NCBI RefSeq assembly: GCF_000631985.1
Contig: NZ_JFYN01000009.1
Location: 101,151 to 165,150, forward strand
Reading direction: 5' to 3'
DNA: 64,000 nucleotides
DNA from: Pseudomonas sp. RIT288
Lineage (GTDB): Bacteria; Pseudomonadota; Gammaproteobacteria; Pseudomonadales; Pseudomonadaceae
Program-made: the position numbers and the translations under genes
Notes under the pieces: generated by a model
What the model was told of the DNA's origin: nothing
Seen by the model: the letters and a program-made list of their open reading frames with translations, nothing else
Database searches by the model: none
Shown: positions 1 through 8,096 of the stretch, piece after piece
Position numbering within the stretch: the first letter of the stretch is position 1
Layout of the letters: every line of letters starts with the position of its first letter

Positions 1-571
1 GCACTCGCAGCGACATCTGCAGCGCATCGACGCAACCGTGGGTAATCACCACTTCCGACGGATCGACCACCACACCCGCGTCGCGCATGCGAATCGCCAC
101 TTGCCGGCGCAGCGGTTCAAAACCGGGGCTGAACATGTAACTGAACGCGCGTGGACTATGGAATCGGGTGACTTTGGCCAACTGCTGATGCAGCGCACGC
201 ACCGGGAGGTAATCGACACTCGGCACCGCAGCGCCCAACGGGAAAACCCCCTCGCGCCGGGATTCGACCAGCACTTGCTGAATGATGCTGGCGCGGGTGA
301 CCAGCCCTGGGCGTTCGACCCGGGCGATGTCCGGGGTCGGCGCTGTCAGTGCCGGGGTCTGGTGTACGTAGTAACCGGATTGCGGCCGTGCTCGGATCAG
401 GCCCTGATCTTCGAGATTGGCATAAGCCTGCAACACCGTTGCATGGCTGACATTGAGCTGCGAACTCATCTTGCGCACCGACGGCACGCGTTCTCCGGGC
501 TGATAGACACCGCGCCGGATGTCTTCCGCCAGTTGTTGAGCAATACGTTGGTAGAGCAAGAGGTTGGTCAT
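1..571 (-). CDS. MocR/PdxR-type GntR regulator with aminotransferase-like domain (partial)
   Basis: This gene is cut by the window edge; only the first 190 codons are visible. The start is ATG at 569-571 and the protein opens MTNLLLYQRIAQQLAEDI. Residues 1-70 form a GntR winged helix (PGERVPSVRKMSSQL, then NVSHATVLQAYANLEDQGLI), ending in GYYV. From about residue 105 the sequence enters a fold-type-I aminotransferase domain (FPLGAAVPSVDYLPV, then FSPGFEPLRRQVAIRM). That architecture is the MocR family, whose members bind pyridoxal phosphate and control vitamin B6, taurine, GABA or other amine genes. The PLP lysine lies outside the window, so neither activity nor target can be assigned. A 9-bp inverted repeat lies about 95 bases upstream. 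Confidence 0.85.
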   Translation of the reverse strand, partial: MTNLLLYQRIAQQLAEDIRRGVYQPGERVPSVRKMSSQLNVSHATVLQAYANLEDQGLIRARPQSGYYVHQTPALTAPTPDIARVERPGLVTRASIIQQVLVESRREGVFPLGAAVPSVDYLPVRALHQQLAKVTRFHSPRAFSYMFSPGFEPLRRQVAIRMRDAGVVVDPSEVVITHGCVDALQMSLRV

Positions 572-665
572 GACGCAGCACTCGATTTCACGGGCATTTT
601 ATTCTTGTGTGAAACAATACCGGAACAGTTTAGAAGTGTACTGGGACAGTTGCCACCATAGTCGA

Positions 666-698
666 CCGTACAGTGCAGTGTCAGCTACAACTGTACGG
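666..698. promoter_or_regulatory. perfect 9-bp inverted repeat, candidate MocR operator
   Basis: CCGTACAGT at 666-674 and ACTGTACGG at 690-698 are exact reverse complements separated by 15 bases, so the half-sites lie 24 bp apart centre to centre. The repeat sits upstream of the MocR-type gene, and no divergent gene is present, so autoregulation is the simplest reading. MocR proteins commonly bind spaced half-sites of the ACTGTAC kind; the assignment here is inference. Confidence 0.5.
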
Positions 699-722
699 AT
701 TTGCGCGCTATTCGACAGACGT

Positions 723-757
723 AAAAAAGCCCGGCGCTGCATGACAGGCCGGGCCTT
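723..757 (-). terminator. Rho-independent terminator of the OmpA-like operon
   Basis: The stem GCCCGGC (729-735) / GCCGGGC (748-754) is followed, on the minus strand, by a run of six T. It lies about 130 bases downstream of the OmpA-like lipoprotein stop codon, beyond a REP element. Confidence 0.75.
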
Positions 758-782
758 TGTAGGCGCTGTCGAGTGAAACGAG

Positions 783-846
783 GCTGCGATCCGTTGATCT
801 TGCTTTTCCAAGATCAAAAGATCGCAGGCTTCGCCAGCTCCTACAG
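783..846. repeat. REP-type repeat, GCTGCGATC class
   Basis: The core GCTGCGATC...GATCGCAGGC...GCTCCTACAG is present, but the left arm is diverged and lacks the outer CTGTAGGAG end seen in other copies, so this is a partial REPIN. It lies between the OmpA-like gene and its terminator. Confidence 0.7.
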
Positions 847-885
847 GGGTACGCGTCGTTCAGGAGACTGCGCCGAACCCGCAAT

Positions 886-1698
886 TCAACGGGCAGCGCC
901 GAGCTGGCCTTTCTCGTCGGAGAACACAATTTCCACCCGACGGTTCTGTGCCCGACCGCGCTCGGAAGCGTTGGCGTCCACCGGGTACTCGTCGCCGTAA
1001 CCTTCGACCTGAATGCGCTTGTCCTCAATCCCGAGGTCCATCAGCACATCGGCCACCGCTTGCGCGCGATCACGCGACAGTTTGAGGTTTTCCTGTTTGC
1101 CGCCGGTGCTGTCGGTGTAGCCCTCGATACGCACCACGCGCTTCGGGTTGAGTTGCAGGAACTGCACGATCTTCAACACCACGCGATTGGCCGAGTTCTT
1201 CAACTCCGCCTCGCCAGTGTCGAACAGCACGTCACCGAGGGTCATCACCAGACCGCGATCGGTTTGCGTGGTGGCGAGCGCGACGATCTGTTCTTCAAGC
1301 CACTTGCCCTGCTGCTGCACGCTCAGCAATTTGGACTCACGCAGGGCCAGTTGCAGGCGCTGACGTTCCAGCTCCAGCTTCGCCGCGCGCTCTTCGTTGA
1401 GCACCAGATTGGTGTGTTCGCGGGCGATTTCGCTGTAGCGCTGACTCAGGTAGGCGTAATGCACCACGTCCGAGCCACTGCCCCAATAGGTCGACAGGCG
1501 ATCGGCACGGGCCAGCGATTCACCGGCACGAATCACGTCCTTGGGCGCAATACGCAGCACGTTGGAATCTTCCTTGACCTTCTGGAAGTCGCTGCCGGCC
1601 TGTTGCAAGGCGGCTTCGCTGTGTTGACCGGCGCAACCATAGAGGCTCGCGCAACCGGCCAGAAGCAAACCGCCGAGGGCTTTGGACTTGAGGCTCAT
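886..1698 (-). CDS. OmpA-family lipoprotein
   Basis: The 270-residue protein has a short lipoprotein signal with a lipobox ending at Cys16 (LLLAGC). A charged, coiled-coil-prone region spans residues 30-145 and is rich in E, K, R and Q around NEERAAKLELERQRLQLAL. Residues 150-260 form an OmpA C-terminal domain: LGDVLFDTGEAEL, then RIEGYTDSTG, then LSRDRAQAVADVL, and finally RAQNRRVEIV. Such domains bind peptidoglycan non-covalently, so the protein should tether outer membrane to wall. Its start overlaps the stop of the preceding DUF4398 lipoprotein gene by 4 bases, indicating translational coupling; the pair probably acts together. Confidence 0.9.
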   Translation of the reverse strand: MSLKSKALGGLLLAGCASLYGCAGQHSEAALQQAGSDFQKVKEDSNVLRIAPKDVIRAGESLARADRLSTYWGSGSDVVHYAYLSQRYSEIAREHTNLVLNEERAAKLELERQRLQLALRESKLLSVQQQGKWLEEQIVALATTQTDRGLVMTLGDVLFDTGEAELKNSANRVVLKIVQFLQLNPKRVVRIEGYTDSTGGKQENLKLSRDRAQAVADVLMDLGIEDKRIQVEGYGDEYPVDANASERGRAQNRRVEIVFSDEKGQLGAAR

Positions 1699-2051
1699 TG
1701 TGCATCTCCCAGTTGCTTGCGCAGTCGGATGATGCGGGTGTTGAGTACGTTCAGTTGCTCTTCGCTCTTTTGTGTCAGCACCTTGGCTTCTGCCAAACGA
1801 GCGTCCAGCTCGGCCTGTTCGGCACGCATGCGGGCGTTCTTGAAAGACTCGTCGGTCATGTTGCCCTTGGCCCGATTGAACTTGTCTTCGGCCAGTTTCA
1901 TTTCCGGCAGTTCATCGGCGGTCGCACCCACAGCCTTGGCCTGGGTGATGGCCTGCTCGGTCAGACGCATTTGCTCATTGGGCGCAGGATCGTTGGCGCA
2001 GCCGGCCAGGGCCAGAACGGCCATGGCCGCGAAAAGAGGTCGAATACTCAC
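1695..2051 (-). CDS. DUF4398-type small lipoprotein
   Basis: This 118-residue protein has a lipoprotein signal with the lipobox LAGC (Cys18). The mature part is an extended helix, strongly heptad-like and rich in A, E, K and R (EQAITQAKAVGATADEL, then RMRAEQAELDARLAEAKV). The size and the position immediately before an OmpA-domain lipoprotein fit the DUF4398 family, which is usually encoded as such a pair. Its function is unknown beyond a probable periplasmic, envelope-associated role. It lies 9 bases downstream of the solute-binding protein gene, so the three genes probably form one transcript. Confidence 0.8.
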   Translation of the reverse strand: MSIRPLFAAMAVLALAGCANDPAPNEQMRLTEQAITQAKAVGATADELPEMKLAEDKFNRAKGNMTDESFKNARMRAEQAELDARLAEAKVLTQKSEEQLNVLNTRIIRLRKQLGDAQ

Positions 2052-2060
2052 TAAGAATCC

Positions 2061-2882
2061 CTACTGTTTTGGGGTACTGACAGATGGCTGCGGCTGTTGC
2101 TGCTGAGCCTTCCAGCGCTCGATGTTGCGTTGCAGCGCGGCTTCGGTCAGTCCGGACGCGGGCAATTCTGTCATCTTTTTAGCGAACTGTCCGCGCAACC
2201 ACGGATCGTTGCAGGCCGAGTTGTGCGAAACCGCGAGGAACAATCCCGGTCGGTCGATCGGTTGCTCGAACGCCAGCAGATCATTGGCCATGCCCAATGC
2301 CTGCGCGGCGGCCATGCCCGAGTAGCGACCGGCGAGTACATATTCCACCTCACCCAGCAGAAGTTTCTGAAAGGCCTGAGTGATGTTTGCCGTCCGGGTC
2401 AGGGTCAGATTCTGCTCGGCGAAAGTGCCGAATGCCTGGGTCATTCGAGACTTTTCCGACAGCCCGCCAGTGTGCCCGTGCAGATCCCTGGCTTCGCTGT
2501 AGACCAGCGTCGAGCCTTTGCGCGTCCACACCAGATAGTCGTTTTCCAGCAACGGCGGATAGATGTAGTCGAGGTTTTCCAGTTCGTTGAACATCAGCGG
2601 TGTGTCGGCCAGCATGTCCATGCGCCCGCTGCGCACTTCATCAAGAGCCTGCGAGCGTTTGCCGGCGTAGAGCAGCTCGACCTTGATCCCCAGATCCTTG
2701 GCCACTTGCTGCAACAGGTCGGCACTGGCGCCGATCAACTGCTTGGGATTCTGCGGGTCCTGCCACAGGTACGGCGGCGCATCCGGGCTGCCGGTGACGA
2801 CGAGGCGCTCGCATTTGCCGGCGGCCGCAGCCATCCCCGGCAAGAGGATCAATCCCAATAACAGCCAGTGGCGCAGATCCAT
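2061..2882 (-). CDS. periplasmic solute-binding protein, SBP_bac_3 family
   Basis: The 273-residue protein begins with a Sec signal peptide (LLLGLILLPGMAAAAGKCE). The mature part has the polar-amino-acid-binding-protein pattern: VTGSPDAPPYLW, then GASADLLQQVAKDLGI, then a DEVRSGRMDMLAD segment. The C-terminal tail is rich in Q, P and S. No permease or ATPase gene accompanies it, so it may work with a transporter encoded elsewhere or act as a sensor-like orphan. The ligand cannot be told from the sequence. Confidence 0.8.
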   Translation of the reverse strand: MDLRHWLLLGLILLPGMAAAAGKCERLVVTGSPDAPPYLWQDPQNPKQLIGASADLLQQVAKDLGIKVELLYAGKRSQALDEVRSGRMDMLADTPLMFNELENLDYIYPPLLENDYLVWTRKGSTLVYSEARDLHGHTGGLSEKSRMTQAFGTFAEQNLTLTRTANITQAFQKLLLGEVEYVLAGRYSGMAAAQALGMANDLLAFEQPIDRPGLFLAVSHNSACNDPWLRGQFAKKMTELPASGLTEAALQRNIERWKAQQQQPQPSVSTPKQ

Positions 2883-2911
2883 GGCAAAACACTCCCACTC
2901 AAATTCGAGAC

Positions 2912-2944
2912 AAAAAAAAGCCCGACCAGAAGGTCGGGCTCTTT
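2912..2944 (-). terminator. Rho-independent terminator of etfBA
   Basis: The perfect stem AGCCCGACC (2919-2927) / GGTCGGGCT (2932-2940) is followed on the minus strand by eight T. It lies 20 bases after the etfA stop codon and separates etf from the solute-binding protein gene. Confidence 0.9.
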
Positions 2945-2962
2945 ATAAGTGAAGCTGCCGGA

Positions 2963-3892
2963 TTAGACCAGCTTCTCCAGCTCAGGTACGGCTTCGAACA
3001 GATCCGCCACCAGACCATAATCGGCCACCTGGAAGATCGGCGCTTCTTCGTCCTTGTTGATCGCAACGATCACTTTGGAGTCTTTCATGCCGGCCAAATG
3101 CTGGATCGCACCGGAGATACCGACGGCGATGTACAGCTGTGGTGCAACGATCTTGCCGGTCTGACCGACCTGCATGTCGTTCGGTACGAAACCTGCGTCG
3201 ACGGCGGCGCGCGAAGCACCGACGGCAGCGCCCAGCTTGTCGGCCAGGGCGTACAGGTGTTTGAAGTTGTCACCGTTCTGCATGCCGCGGCCGCCGGAAA
3301 CGACGATCTTGGCAGCGGTCAGTTCAGGACGATCGGACTTGGCCAGTTCTTCGCTGACGAAGCTGGAAGTGCCGGCGTCGTGCGCAGCAGCGACCGCTTC
3401 AACAGCCGCCGAACCACCTTCAGCGGCAACCGGGTCGAAACCGGTGGCACGCACGGTGATCACTTTGATCGCAGCGGTCGATTGCACGGTAGCGATGGCG
3501 TTACCGGCGTAGATCGGACGCTTGAAAGTATCGGCGCTTTCGACCGAGATGATCTCGGAGATCTGGTCAACGTCCAGCGCAGCGGCAACGCGCGGCAGGA
3601 TGTTTTTGCCGTTGGACGTGGCGGCAGCCAGGATGTGGCTGTAGCCCTTGCCCAGCTCTGCTACCAGCGGCGCAACGTTTTCCGGCAGCTGATGCGCGTA
3701 AGCGGCATTGTCAGCGTTCAGGACTTTGCTCACGCCAGCGATTTTCGCAGCGGCTTCAGCCACGGCGCCAGCGCCCTGACCTGCAACCAGCACGTGGATG
3801 TCGCCGCCGATTTTGGCAGCAGCAGCCACGGTGTTCAGTGTGGCCGGGGCCAGCACTTTGTTGTCGTGTTCAGCGATTACCAAGATAGTCAT
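2963..3892 (-). CDS. etfA: electron transfer flavoprotein subunit alpha
   Basis: This 309-residue protein matches the usual length of bacterial EtfA. The N-terminal half is the adenine-nucleotide-hydrolase-like fold. The C-terminal FAD domain starts near residue 195 ([11 protein letters not shown]) and carries the FAD-binding segments [20 protein letters not shown], then [16 protein letters not shown], then [12 protein letters not shown] and [11 protein letters not shown]. With EtfB it takes electrons from acyl-CoA and other dehydrogenases and passes them to ETF-ubiquinone oxidoreductase, which is encoded divergently just upstream. It follows etfB with 2 bases between them and ends at a strong terminator. 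Confidence 0.97.
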   Translation of the reverse strand: MTILVIAEHDNKVLAPATLNTVAAAAKIGGDIHVLVAGQGAGAVAEAAAKIAGVSKVLNADNAAYAHQLPENVAPLVAELGKGYSHILAAATSNGKNILPRVAAALDVDQISEIISVESADTFKRPIYAGNAIATVQSTAAIKVITVRATGFDPVAAEGGSAAVEAVAAAHDAGTSSFVSEELAKSDRPELTAAKIVVSGGRGMQNGDNFKHLYALADKLGAAVGASRAAVDAGFVPNDMQVGQTGKIVAPQLYIAVGISGAIQHLAGMKDSKVIVAINKDEEAPIFQVADYGLVADLFEAVPELEKLV

Positions 3893-3894
3893 TT

Positions 3895-4644
3895 TTAGAT
3901 TACCTTCGCTTCGTTTTTCAGTTTCTCGACCAGTTCAGCCACCGACTTGACCTTGATGCCTGCGCTGCGTGCAGCCGGCGCTTCGACTTTCAGGGTCTTG
4001 TTGGTGGAGGCGGTGGAAACGCCCAAAGCGTCCGGAGTCAGCACTTCGAGAGGCTTCTTCTTGGCTTTCATGATGTTTGGCAGGGACGCGTAGCGCGGCT
4101 CGTTCAAACGCAGGTCGGTGGTGACGATGGCCGGCAGTTTCAGGGAAACGGTCTGCGCGCCGCCGTCGATTTCGCGGGTCACGGCAACGCTGTCGCCGGA
4201 AACTTCGACTTTCGAGGCGAACGTGCCCTGACCGTAGCCGCTCAGTGCAGCAAGCATCTGGCCGGTCTGGTTGTTGTCGCTGTCGATGGCCTGTTTGCCC
4301 AGGATCACCAGTTGAGGCTGTTCCTTGTCGACCACAGCCTTGAGCAGCTTGGCCACGGCCAGCGAAGTCAGGTCTTCAGCGGATTCGACGAGGATGGCGC
4401 GGTCGGCACCCAGAGCCAGTGCGGTACGCAGCTGTTCCTGAGCGGTGGTCGGGCCGATGGAGACGACGACGATTTCAGTCGCAACACCTTTCTCTTTCAG
4501 GCGTACGGCTTCTTCCACTGCGATTTCGCAGAACGGGTTCATCGACATCTTGACGTTGGCGAGGTCTACGCCGGAATTGTCCGCCTTGACGCGAACCTTG
4601 ACGTTGTAATCCACAACGCGTTTGACAGCTACAAGAACCTTCAT
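3895..4644 (-). CDS. etfB: electron transfer flavoprotein subunit beta
   Basis: The protein has 249 residues and starts [20 protein letters not shown], the conserved EtfB N-terminus. It also has the family signature [11 protein letters not shown], then [13 protein letters not shown], then [20 protein letters not shown] (AMP/FAD-contacting loop), and [20 protein letters not shown], the recognition loop for partner dehydrogenases. The start has a good GAGGAA ribosome binding site. It is the first gene of etfBA and is transcribed divergently from the ETF-ubiquinone oxidoreductase. Confidence 0.97.
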   Translation of the reverse strand: MKVLVAVKRVVDYNVKVRVKADNSGVDLANVKMSMNPFCEIAVEEAVRLKEKGVATEIVVVSIGPTTAQEQLRTALALGADRAILVESAEDLTSLAVAKLLKAVVDKEQPQLVILGKQAIDSDNNQTGQMLAALSGYGQGTFASKVEVSGDSVAVTREIDGGAQTVSLKLPAIVTTDLRLNEPRYASLPNIMKAKKKPLEVLTPDALGVSTASTNKTLKVEAPAARSAGIKVKSVAELVEKLKNEAKVI

Positions 4645-4714
4645 GGATTCCTCGTTACTCTCCGGTGAAAAGAAAGTCGCCTAGGCGAACCTGGCGGTTG
4701 ATGCTCATCGGGCA

Positions 4715-4867
4715 CAAGGGCACCTCTAAAAACGCCGGCTGGGGGCTATGACCGTTCGTCAGTGGTGACTGACGGGTCATTGATTCGCACGGTGTGTAAA
4801 CTGCGCGCCGGACTTTCGCTGCGCATCACCTTGTGCTGCCTGTGCCCTGTCTTTAGAGGTGCTCTTG
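4715..4867. repeat. MITE-like element: 19-bp imperfect terminal inverted repeats around 115 bp
   Basis: CAAGGGCACCTCTAAAAAC (4715-4733) and the reverse complement of 4849-4867, CAAGAGCACCTCTAAAGAC, agree at 17 of 19 positions, including an exact 11-bp GCACCTCTAAA. The DNA between the arms has no convincing gene. The element sits in the etfB leader/promoter region. No target-site duplication is evident, so it is either a small non-autonomous element or a long-range hairpin. Confidence 0.4.
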
Positions 4868-4996
4868 AAACCGCCAGTCTGCCTACGGCGAGCGCAAAAC
4901 CGCCCGTATCTTGACCGGAACGCCTATTCCGGTCAATACGGCAAAATGGCCGTTCATAAGCCGCGCTTCTTTGATTTCTCTGGGCTGGAGCCGATT

Positions 4997-5010
4997 CAAA
5001 CAAACGTTTG
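4997..5010. promoter_or_regulatory. PsrA-type operator (CAAAC-N4-GTTTG)
   Basis: CAAACAAACGTTTG matches the PsrA consensus (C/G)AAAC-N4-GTTT(G/C) recalled for Pseudomonas fatty-acid-responsive genes. Its core ACAAACGTTTGT is a perfect palindrome. It ends two bases before the -35 box of the ETF-ubiquinone oxidoreductase promoter, a position suited to repression. PsrA control of beta-oxidation and etf genes is established for the genus; its action here is inferred. Confidence 0.65.
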
Positions 5011-5012
5011 TA

Positions 5013-5041
5013 TTGGACGCTAAGAGTGGTGTAGATATAAT
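5013..5041 (+). promoter_or_regulatory. sigma70 promoter of the ETF-ubiquinone oxidoreductase gene
   Basis: TTGGAC (5013-5018), a 17-base spacer and a perfect TATAAT (5036-5041) give an expected transcription start near 5048 and a leader of about 120 bases. The rest of the 525-base gap between etfB and this gene holds the inverted-repeat element, the PsrA-like box and a LiuR-like box, and no other gene that I can see. Confidence 0.75.
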
Positions 5042-5081
5042 GCGCCGCCTAGAGAGAAAGCTGGTTTGCCCATTATTACCC

Positions 5082-5097
5082 TTGACGTTAACGTAAA
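5082..5097. promoter_or_regulatory. LiuR-like palindrome in the leader
   Basis: TTGACGTTAACGTAAA contains the perfect 10-bp palindrome ACGTTAACGT and resembles the TTKACGT-type palindromes described for LiuR, the MerR-family regulator of branched-chain amino acid degradation. It lies downstream of the TATAAT promoter, where binding could block elongation or serve a second promoter. The assignment is from memory of the motif. Confidence 0.5.
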
Positions 5098-5169
5098 GGC
5101 AATAACGGATGCGACACCGAACCTCCAAATTAGAAAAAAAACTGTTGAGCCTTGAGTAGGAGATAGCCT

Positions 5170-6834
5170 GTGGAACGCGAATACATGGAATTCGACGTGG
5201 TCATCGTCGGTGCCGGCCCCGCTGGCCTGTCCGCCGCCTGCCGTCTGAAGCAGAAGGCCGCCGAAGCCGGTAAGGAAATCAGCGTCTGCGTGGTCGAAAA
5301 AGGCTCCGAAGTCGGCGCACACATCCTTTCCGGTGCCGTGTTCGAACCACGCGCTCTGAACGAACTGTTCCCGGACTGGAAAGAACTCGGCGCCCCGCTG
5401 AACACCCCGGTCACCCGCGATGACATTTTCGTGCTGAAAAACGCCGACAGCGCGCAGAAAATTCCTGACTTCTTTGTGCCCAAGACCATGCACAACGAAG
5501 GCAACTACATTATTTCCCTGGGCAACCTGTGCCGCTGGCTGGCGCAGCAGGCCGAAAACCTCGGTGTGGAAATCTACCCGGGCTTCGCCGCTCAGGAAGC
5601 CCTGATCGACGAAAACGGCATCGTGCGCGGGATCATCACCGGTGATCTGGGCGTCGACCGCGAAGGCAACCCGAAAGAAGGCCTGTACACCCCGGGCATG
5701 GAACTGCGTGGCAAGTACACGCTGTTCGCCGAAGGCTGCCGTGGCCACATCGGCAAGCAACTGATCAAGCGTTACAACCTCGACAGCGATGCCGACGCCC
5801 AGCACTACGGCATCGGTCTGAAGGAAATCTGGGAAATCGACCCGGCCAAACACCAGCCAGGTCTGGTGGTGCACACCGCCGGCTGGCCGCTGGACATCAT
5901 GGGCACCGAAAACACCGGCGGCTCGTTCCTCTATCACCTGGAAAACAACCAGGTAGTGGTCGGTCTGATCGTTGACCTGTCCTACAGCAACACCTACCTG
6001 TCGCCGTTCGACGAGTTCCAGCGCCTCAAGCACCACCCGGTGCTGGCTCAATACCTGGAAGGCGGCAAGCGCGTCAGCTACGGCGCTCGCGCGATCTGCA
6101 AAGGTGGCCTGAACTCGCTGCCGAAAATGGTCTTCAAGGGCGGTGCGCTGATCGGCTGCGACCTCGGCACCCTGAACTTCGCCAAGATCAAGGGCAGCCA
6201 CACCGCGATGAAGTCCGGCATGCTCGCCGCGGAATCGGTGGCCGACGCGCTGTTCGCCGAGAAGGATGGCACTGAAGAGCTGACCTCCTACGTCGACGCG
6301 TTCAAGAAGAGCTGGCTCTACGACGAACTGTTCGCCAGCCGTAACTTCGGCCCGGCGATCCACAAGTTCGGCGCGATCGTCGGCGGTGGTTTCAACTGGC
6401 TGGACCAGAACATCTTCGGCGGCAAACTGCCGTTCACCCTGCACGACACCAAGCCGGACTATGCTTGCCTGAAGCTCGCGGCCGACTGCAAGAAGATCGA
6501 CTATCCGAAGCCGGACGGCAAACTCAGCTTCGACAAACTGAGCTCGGTGTTCATCTCCGGTACCAACCACGAAGAAGAACAGCCGTGCCACCTGAAGCTG
6601 ACCGACCCGAGTATCCCGATCAGCAAAAACCTGCCGCTGTACGACGAACCGGCGCAGCGCTATTGCCCGGCCGGCGTCTACGAAGTGATCACCAAGGAAG
6701 ACGGCGAAAAACGCTTCCAGATCAACGCCCAGAACTGCGTGCACTGCAAGACCTGTGACATCAAGGATCCTTCGCAGAACATCACCTGGGTCACGCCGGA
6801 AGGCGCTGGCGGCCCGACTTACCCGAACATGTAA
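5170..6834 (+). CDS. etfD: electron transfer flavoprotein-ubiquinone oxidoreductase
   Basis: The 554-residue protein moves electrons from reduced ETF to membrane quinone. It opens with an FAD-binding Rossmann motif (VVIVGAGPAGLSAACRL, residues 10-26) and ends with a 4Fe-4S domain whose ligands are Cys499, Cys523, Cys526 and Cys529 (NCVHCKTCDIKDP). Between them is the quinone-binding and membrane-facing region of the family (KMVFKGGALIGCDLGTLNF). The start is GTG at 5170, preceded by TAGGAG at a good distance; an in-frame ATG lies 15 bases further on. It is divergent from etfBA, its direct partner, and followed by a terminator. Confidence 0.97.
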   Translation: MEREYMEFDVVIVGAGPAGLSAACRLKQKAAEAGKEISVCVVEKGSEVGAHILSGAVFEPRALNELFPDWKELGAPLNTPVTRDDIFVLKNADSAQKIPDFFVPKTMHNEGNYIISLGNLCRWLAQQAENLGVEIYPGFAAQEALIDENGIVRGIITGDLGVDREGNPKEGLYTPGMELRGKYTLFAEGCRGHIGKQLIKRYNLDSDADAQHYGIGLKEIWEIDPAKHQPGLVVHTAGWPLDIMGTENTGGSFLYHLENNQVVVGLIVDLSYSNTYLSPFDEFQRLKHHPVLAQYLEGGKRVSYGARAICKGGLNSLPKMVFKGGALIGCDLGTLNFAKIKGSHTAMKSGMLAAESVADALFAEKDGTEELTSYVDAFKKSWLYDELFASRNFGPAIHKFGAIVGGGFNWLDQNIFGGKLPFTLHDTKPDYACLKLAADCKKIDYPKPDGKLSFDKLSSVFISGTNHEEEQPCHLKLTDPSIPISKNLPLYDEPAQRYCPAGVYEVITKEDGEKRFQINAQNCVHCKTCDIKDPSQNITWVTPEGAGGPTYPNM

Positions 6835-6853
6835 GGCGTATCGCTGAACAACG

Positions 6854-6878
6854 AGGCTCCCGAAATGGGGGCCTTTTT
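6854..6878 (+). terminator. Rho-independent terminator of the ETF-ubiquinone oxidoreductase gene
   Basis: AGGCTCCC (6854-6861) pairs with GGGGGCCT (6867-6874) with one G-T pair, and a run of five T follows. It lies 20 bases after the stop codon. Confidence 0.8.
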
Positions 6879-6902
6879 GTTGCCCAAAATTCCTGCATTC
6901 CA

Positions 6903-6982
6903 CTGTAGGAGCTGCGGCACGCTGCGATCTCTTGACGCTGATCTGAAAATCAAAAGCTCGCAGCGTGCCGCAGCTCCTACAG
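6903..6982. repeat. REPIN, CTGTAGGAGCTGC class, complete
   Basis: Both ends are intact: CTGTAGGAGCTGCGGCACGC and its exact reverse complement GCGTGCCGCAGCTCCTACAG flank a 40-base centre. This copy has GCGGCACGC in place of the commoner CCGCAGGC. Confidence 0.9.
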
Positions 6983-7016
6983 GGATCGCGGGTCCATCAG
7001 GAACGTTGCCACTGAC

Positions 7017-7943
7017 TCAGGCCGCGCGTTCGTCGCCTGGGCTGCGCTCAAAGTAACGCTTGTACTCGCGACTGAACTGCGACGTACTCTGATACCCCAC
7101 CCGATGCGCCACCTGCGCCACCCCAAGCCCTTCGACGACCAGCAAGGTCTGCGCCTTGAGCAGGCGCAAGCGCTTCAGATACTGCACCGGCGACAACAGC
7201 GTGCTGCGCTTGAAGTGCTCGTGGAAGGACGACACGCTCATGTTGGCACAACTGGCCAAAGTCTCGACATTCAACGGCTCAGTGTAATGCGCATGCAGAT
7301 GACTGATCGACGCCGCCACCCGGGCGAACTGCCCCTGCTGTTCCACCAGCGCGCGCAACACATCGGCCTGCGGTCCGCGCAGTGCGGTAAACAACAATTC
7401 ACGCACCCGCGCCGGCCCGAGAATCTGCCGCTCCAGCGGATCGTGCAGGCAGCGCAACAAACGTTCGACGCAGCCACGCATGTCATCGTCGAGCACCACC
7501 GAGGTCATCGACTCCGGTGTCTGTGCCGGAATGTGCCGCCCCGGCGCCAGTCCCATGGCCAGCACCAGCTCGCCGAGCAACACCCGGTCGATGGCCACCG
7601 ACACTCCGAGCAACGGCGCATCCGGCAAGGCAAAGGTTTCGCACTCGAACGGCACCGGCAGCGCCTGAATCAGGTAGTGCCCGGCGCCATATTCCATGGT
7701 GCGCGGGCCGAGGAACGCCAGTTTGCTGCCCTGGGCGATGATCATCAGGCTCGGCTCATAAATGTGCGGGCCACGCGCCACGTCGCAACTGGCGCGCAAT
7801 ACCTGCACGCCGGGCAGACCGGTCTGGCTGTAACCATCGCAAAGCGCCAGCGGCTCGATCAGCGAAACCAGCGTGGCATTGGCATCAAGGTGGCGGGTCA
7901 ACTGCATCGGAGGGGTCTTCAAAAAAGTCACGGAAAAAGGCAT
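7017..7943 (-). CDS. AraC-family regulator, AraC_N subtype
   Basis: The protein has 308 residues. Residues 20-180 resemble the AraC_N domain (VQVLRASCDVARGPHIYEPS, then LIQALPVPFECETF). The C-terminal 100 residues are a double helix-turn-helix AraC DNA-binding domain (LNVETLASCANMSVSSFHEH, then GVAQVAHRVGYQSTSQFSRE). The start is uncertain: the ATG at 7943 lacks a close ribosome binding site, and an internal ATG at 7907 (MQLTRHLDANA) gives a more usual N-terminus. It is divergent from an alcohol dehydrogenase with 153 bases between them, the usual layout for a local activator of such a gene. Confidence 0.9.
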   Translation of the reverse strand: MPFSVTFLKTPPMQLTRHLDANATLVSLIEPLALCDGYSQTGLPGVQVLRASCDVARGPHIYEPSLMIIAQGSKLAFLGPRTMEYGAGHYLIQALPVPFECETFALPDAPLLGVSVAIDRVLLGELVLAMGLAPGRHIPAQTPESMTSVVLDDDMRGCVERLLRCLHDPLERQILGPARVRELLFTALRGPQADVLRALVEQQGQFARVAASISHLHAHYTEPLNVETLASCANMSVSSFHEHFKRSTLLSPVQYLKRLRLLKAQTLLVVEGLGVAQVAHRVGYQSTSQFSREYKRYFERSPGDERAA

Positions 7944-8096
7944 GCAAGCATCATCGCAGATCCTTTCGTCAATGCGCTTGCCCAGACCTGCATGCCGGAG
8001 GATTAGGCATGAGAGCCGGAGGAATTGTCATGGCCGCAGCGGCAGACGGCGCCCAAAATGCGCCACCTCACCTGTCACTGCTTTTGCGAGGTTCTC

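Noticed and set aside
4746..5003. 85-codon minus-strand frame in the etf intergenic region
   Set aside because: No ribosome binding site or family resemblance, and it covers the inverted-repeat element and the PsrA-like box.
5020..6903. 627-codon minus-strand frame opposite the etf oxidoreductase gene
   Set aside because: The plus-strand protein has complete FAD and 4Fe-4S motifs, a good promoter and a terminator. The antisense frame has no family features.
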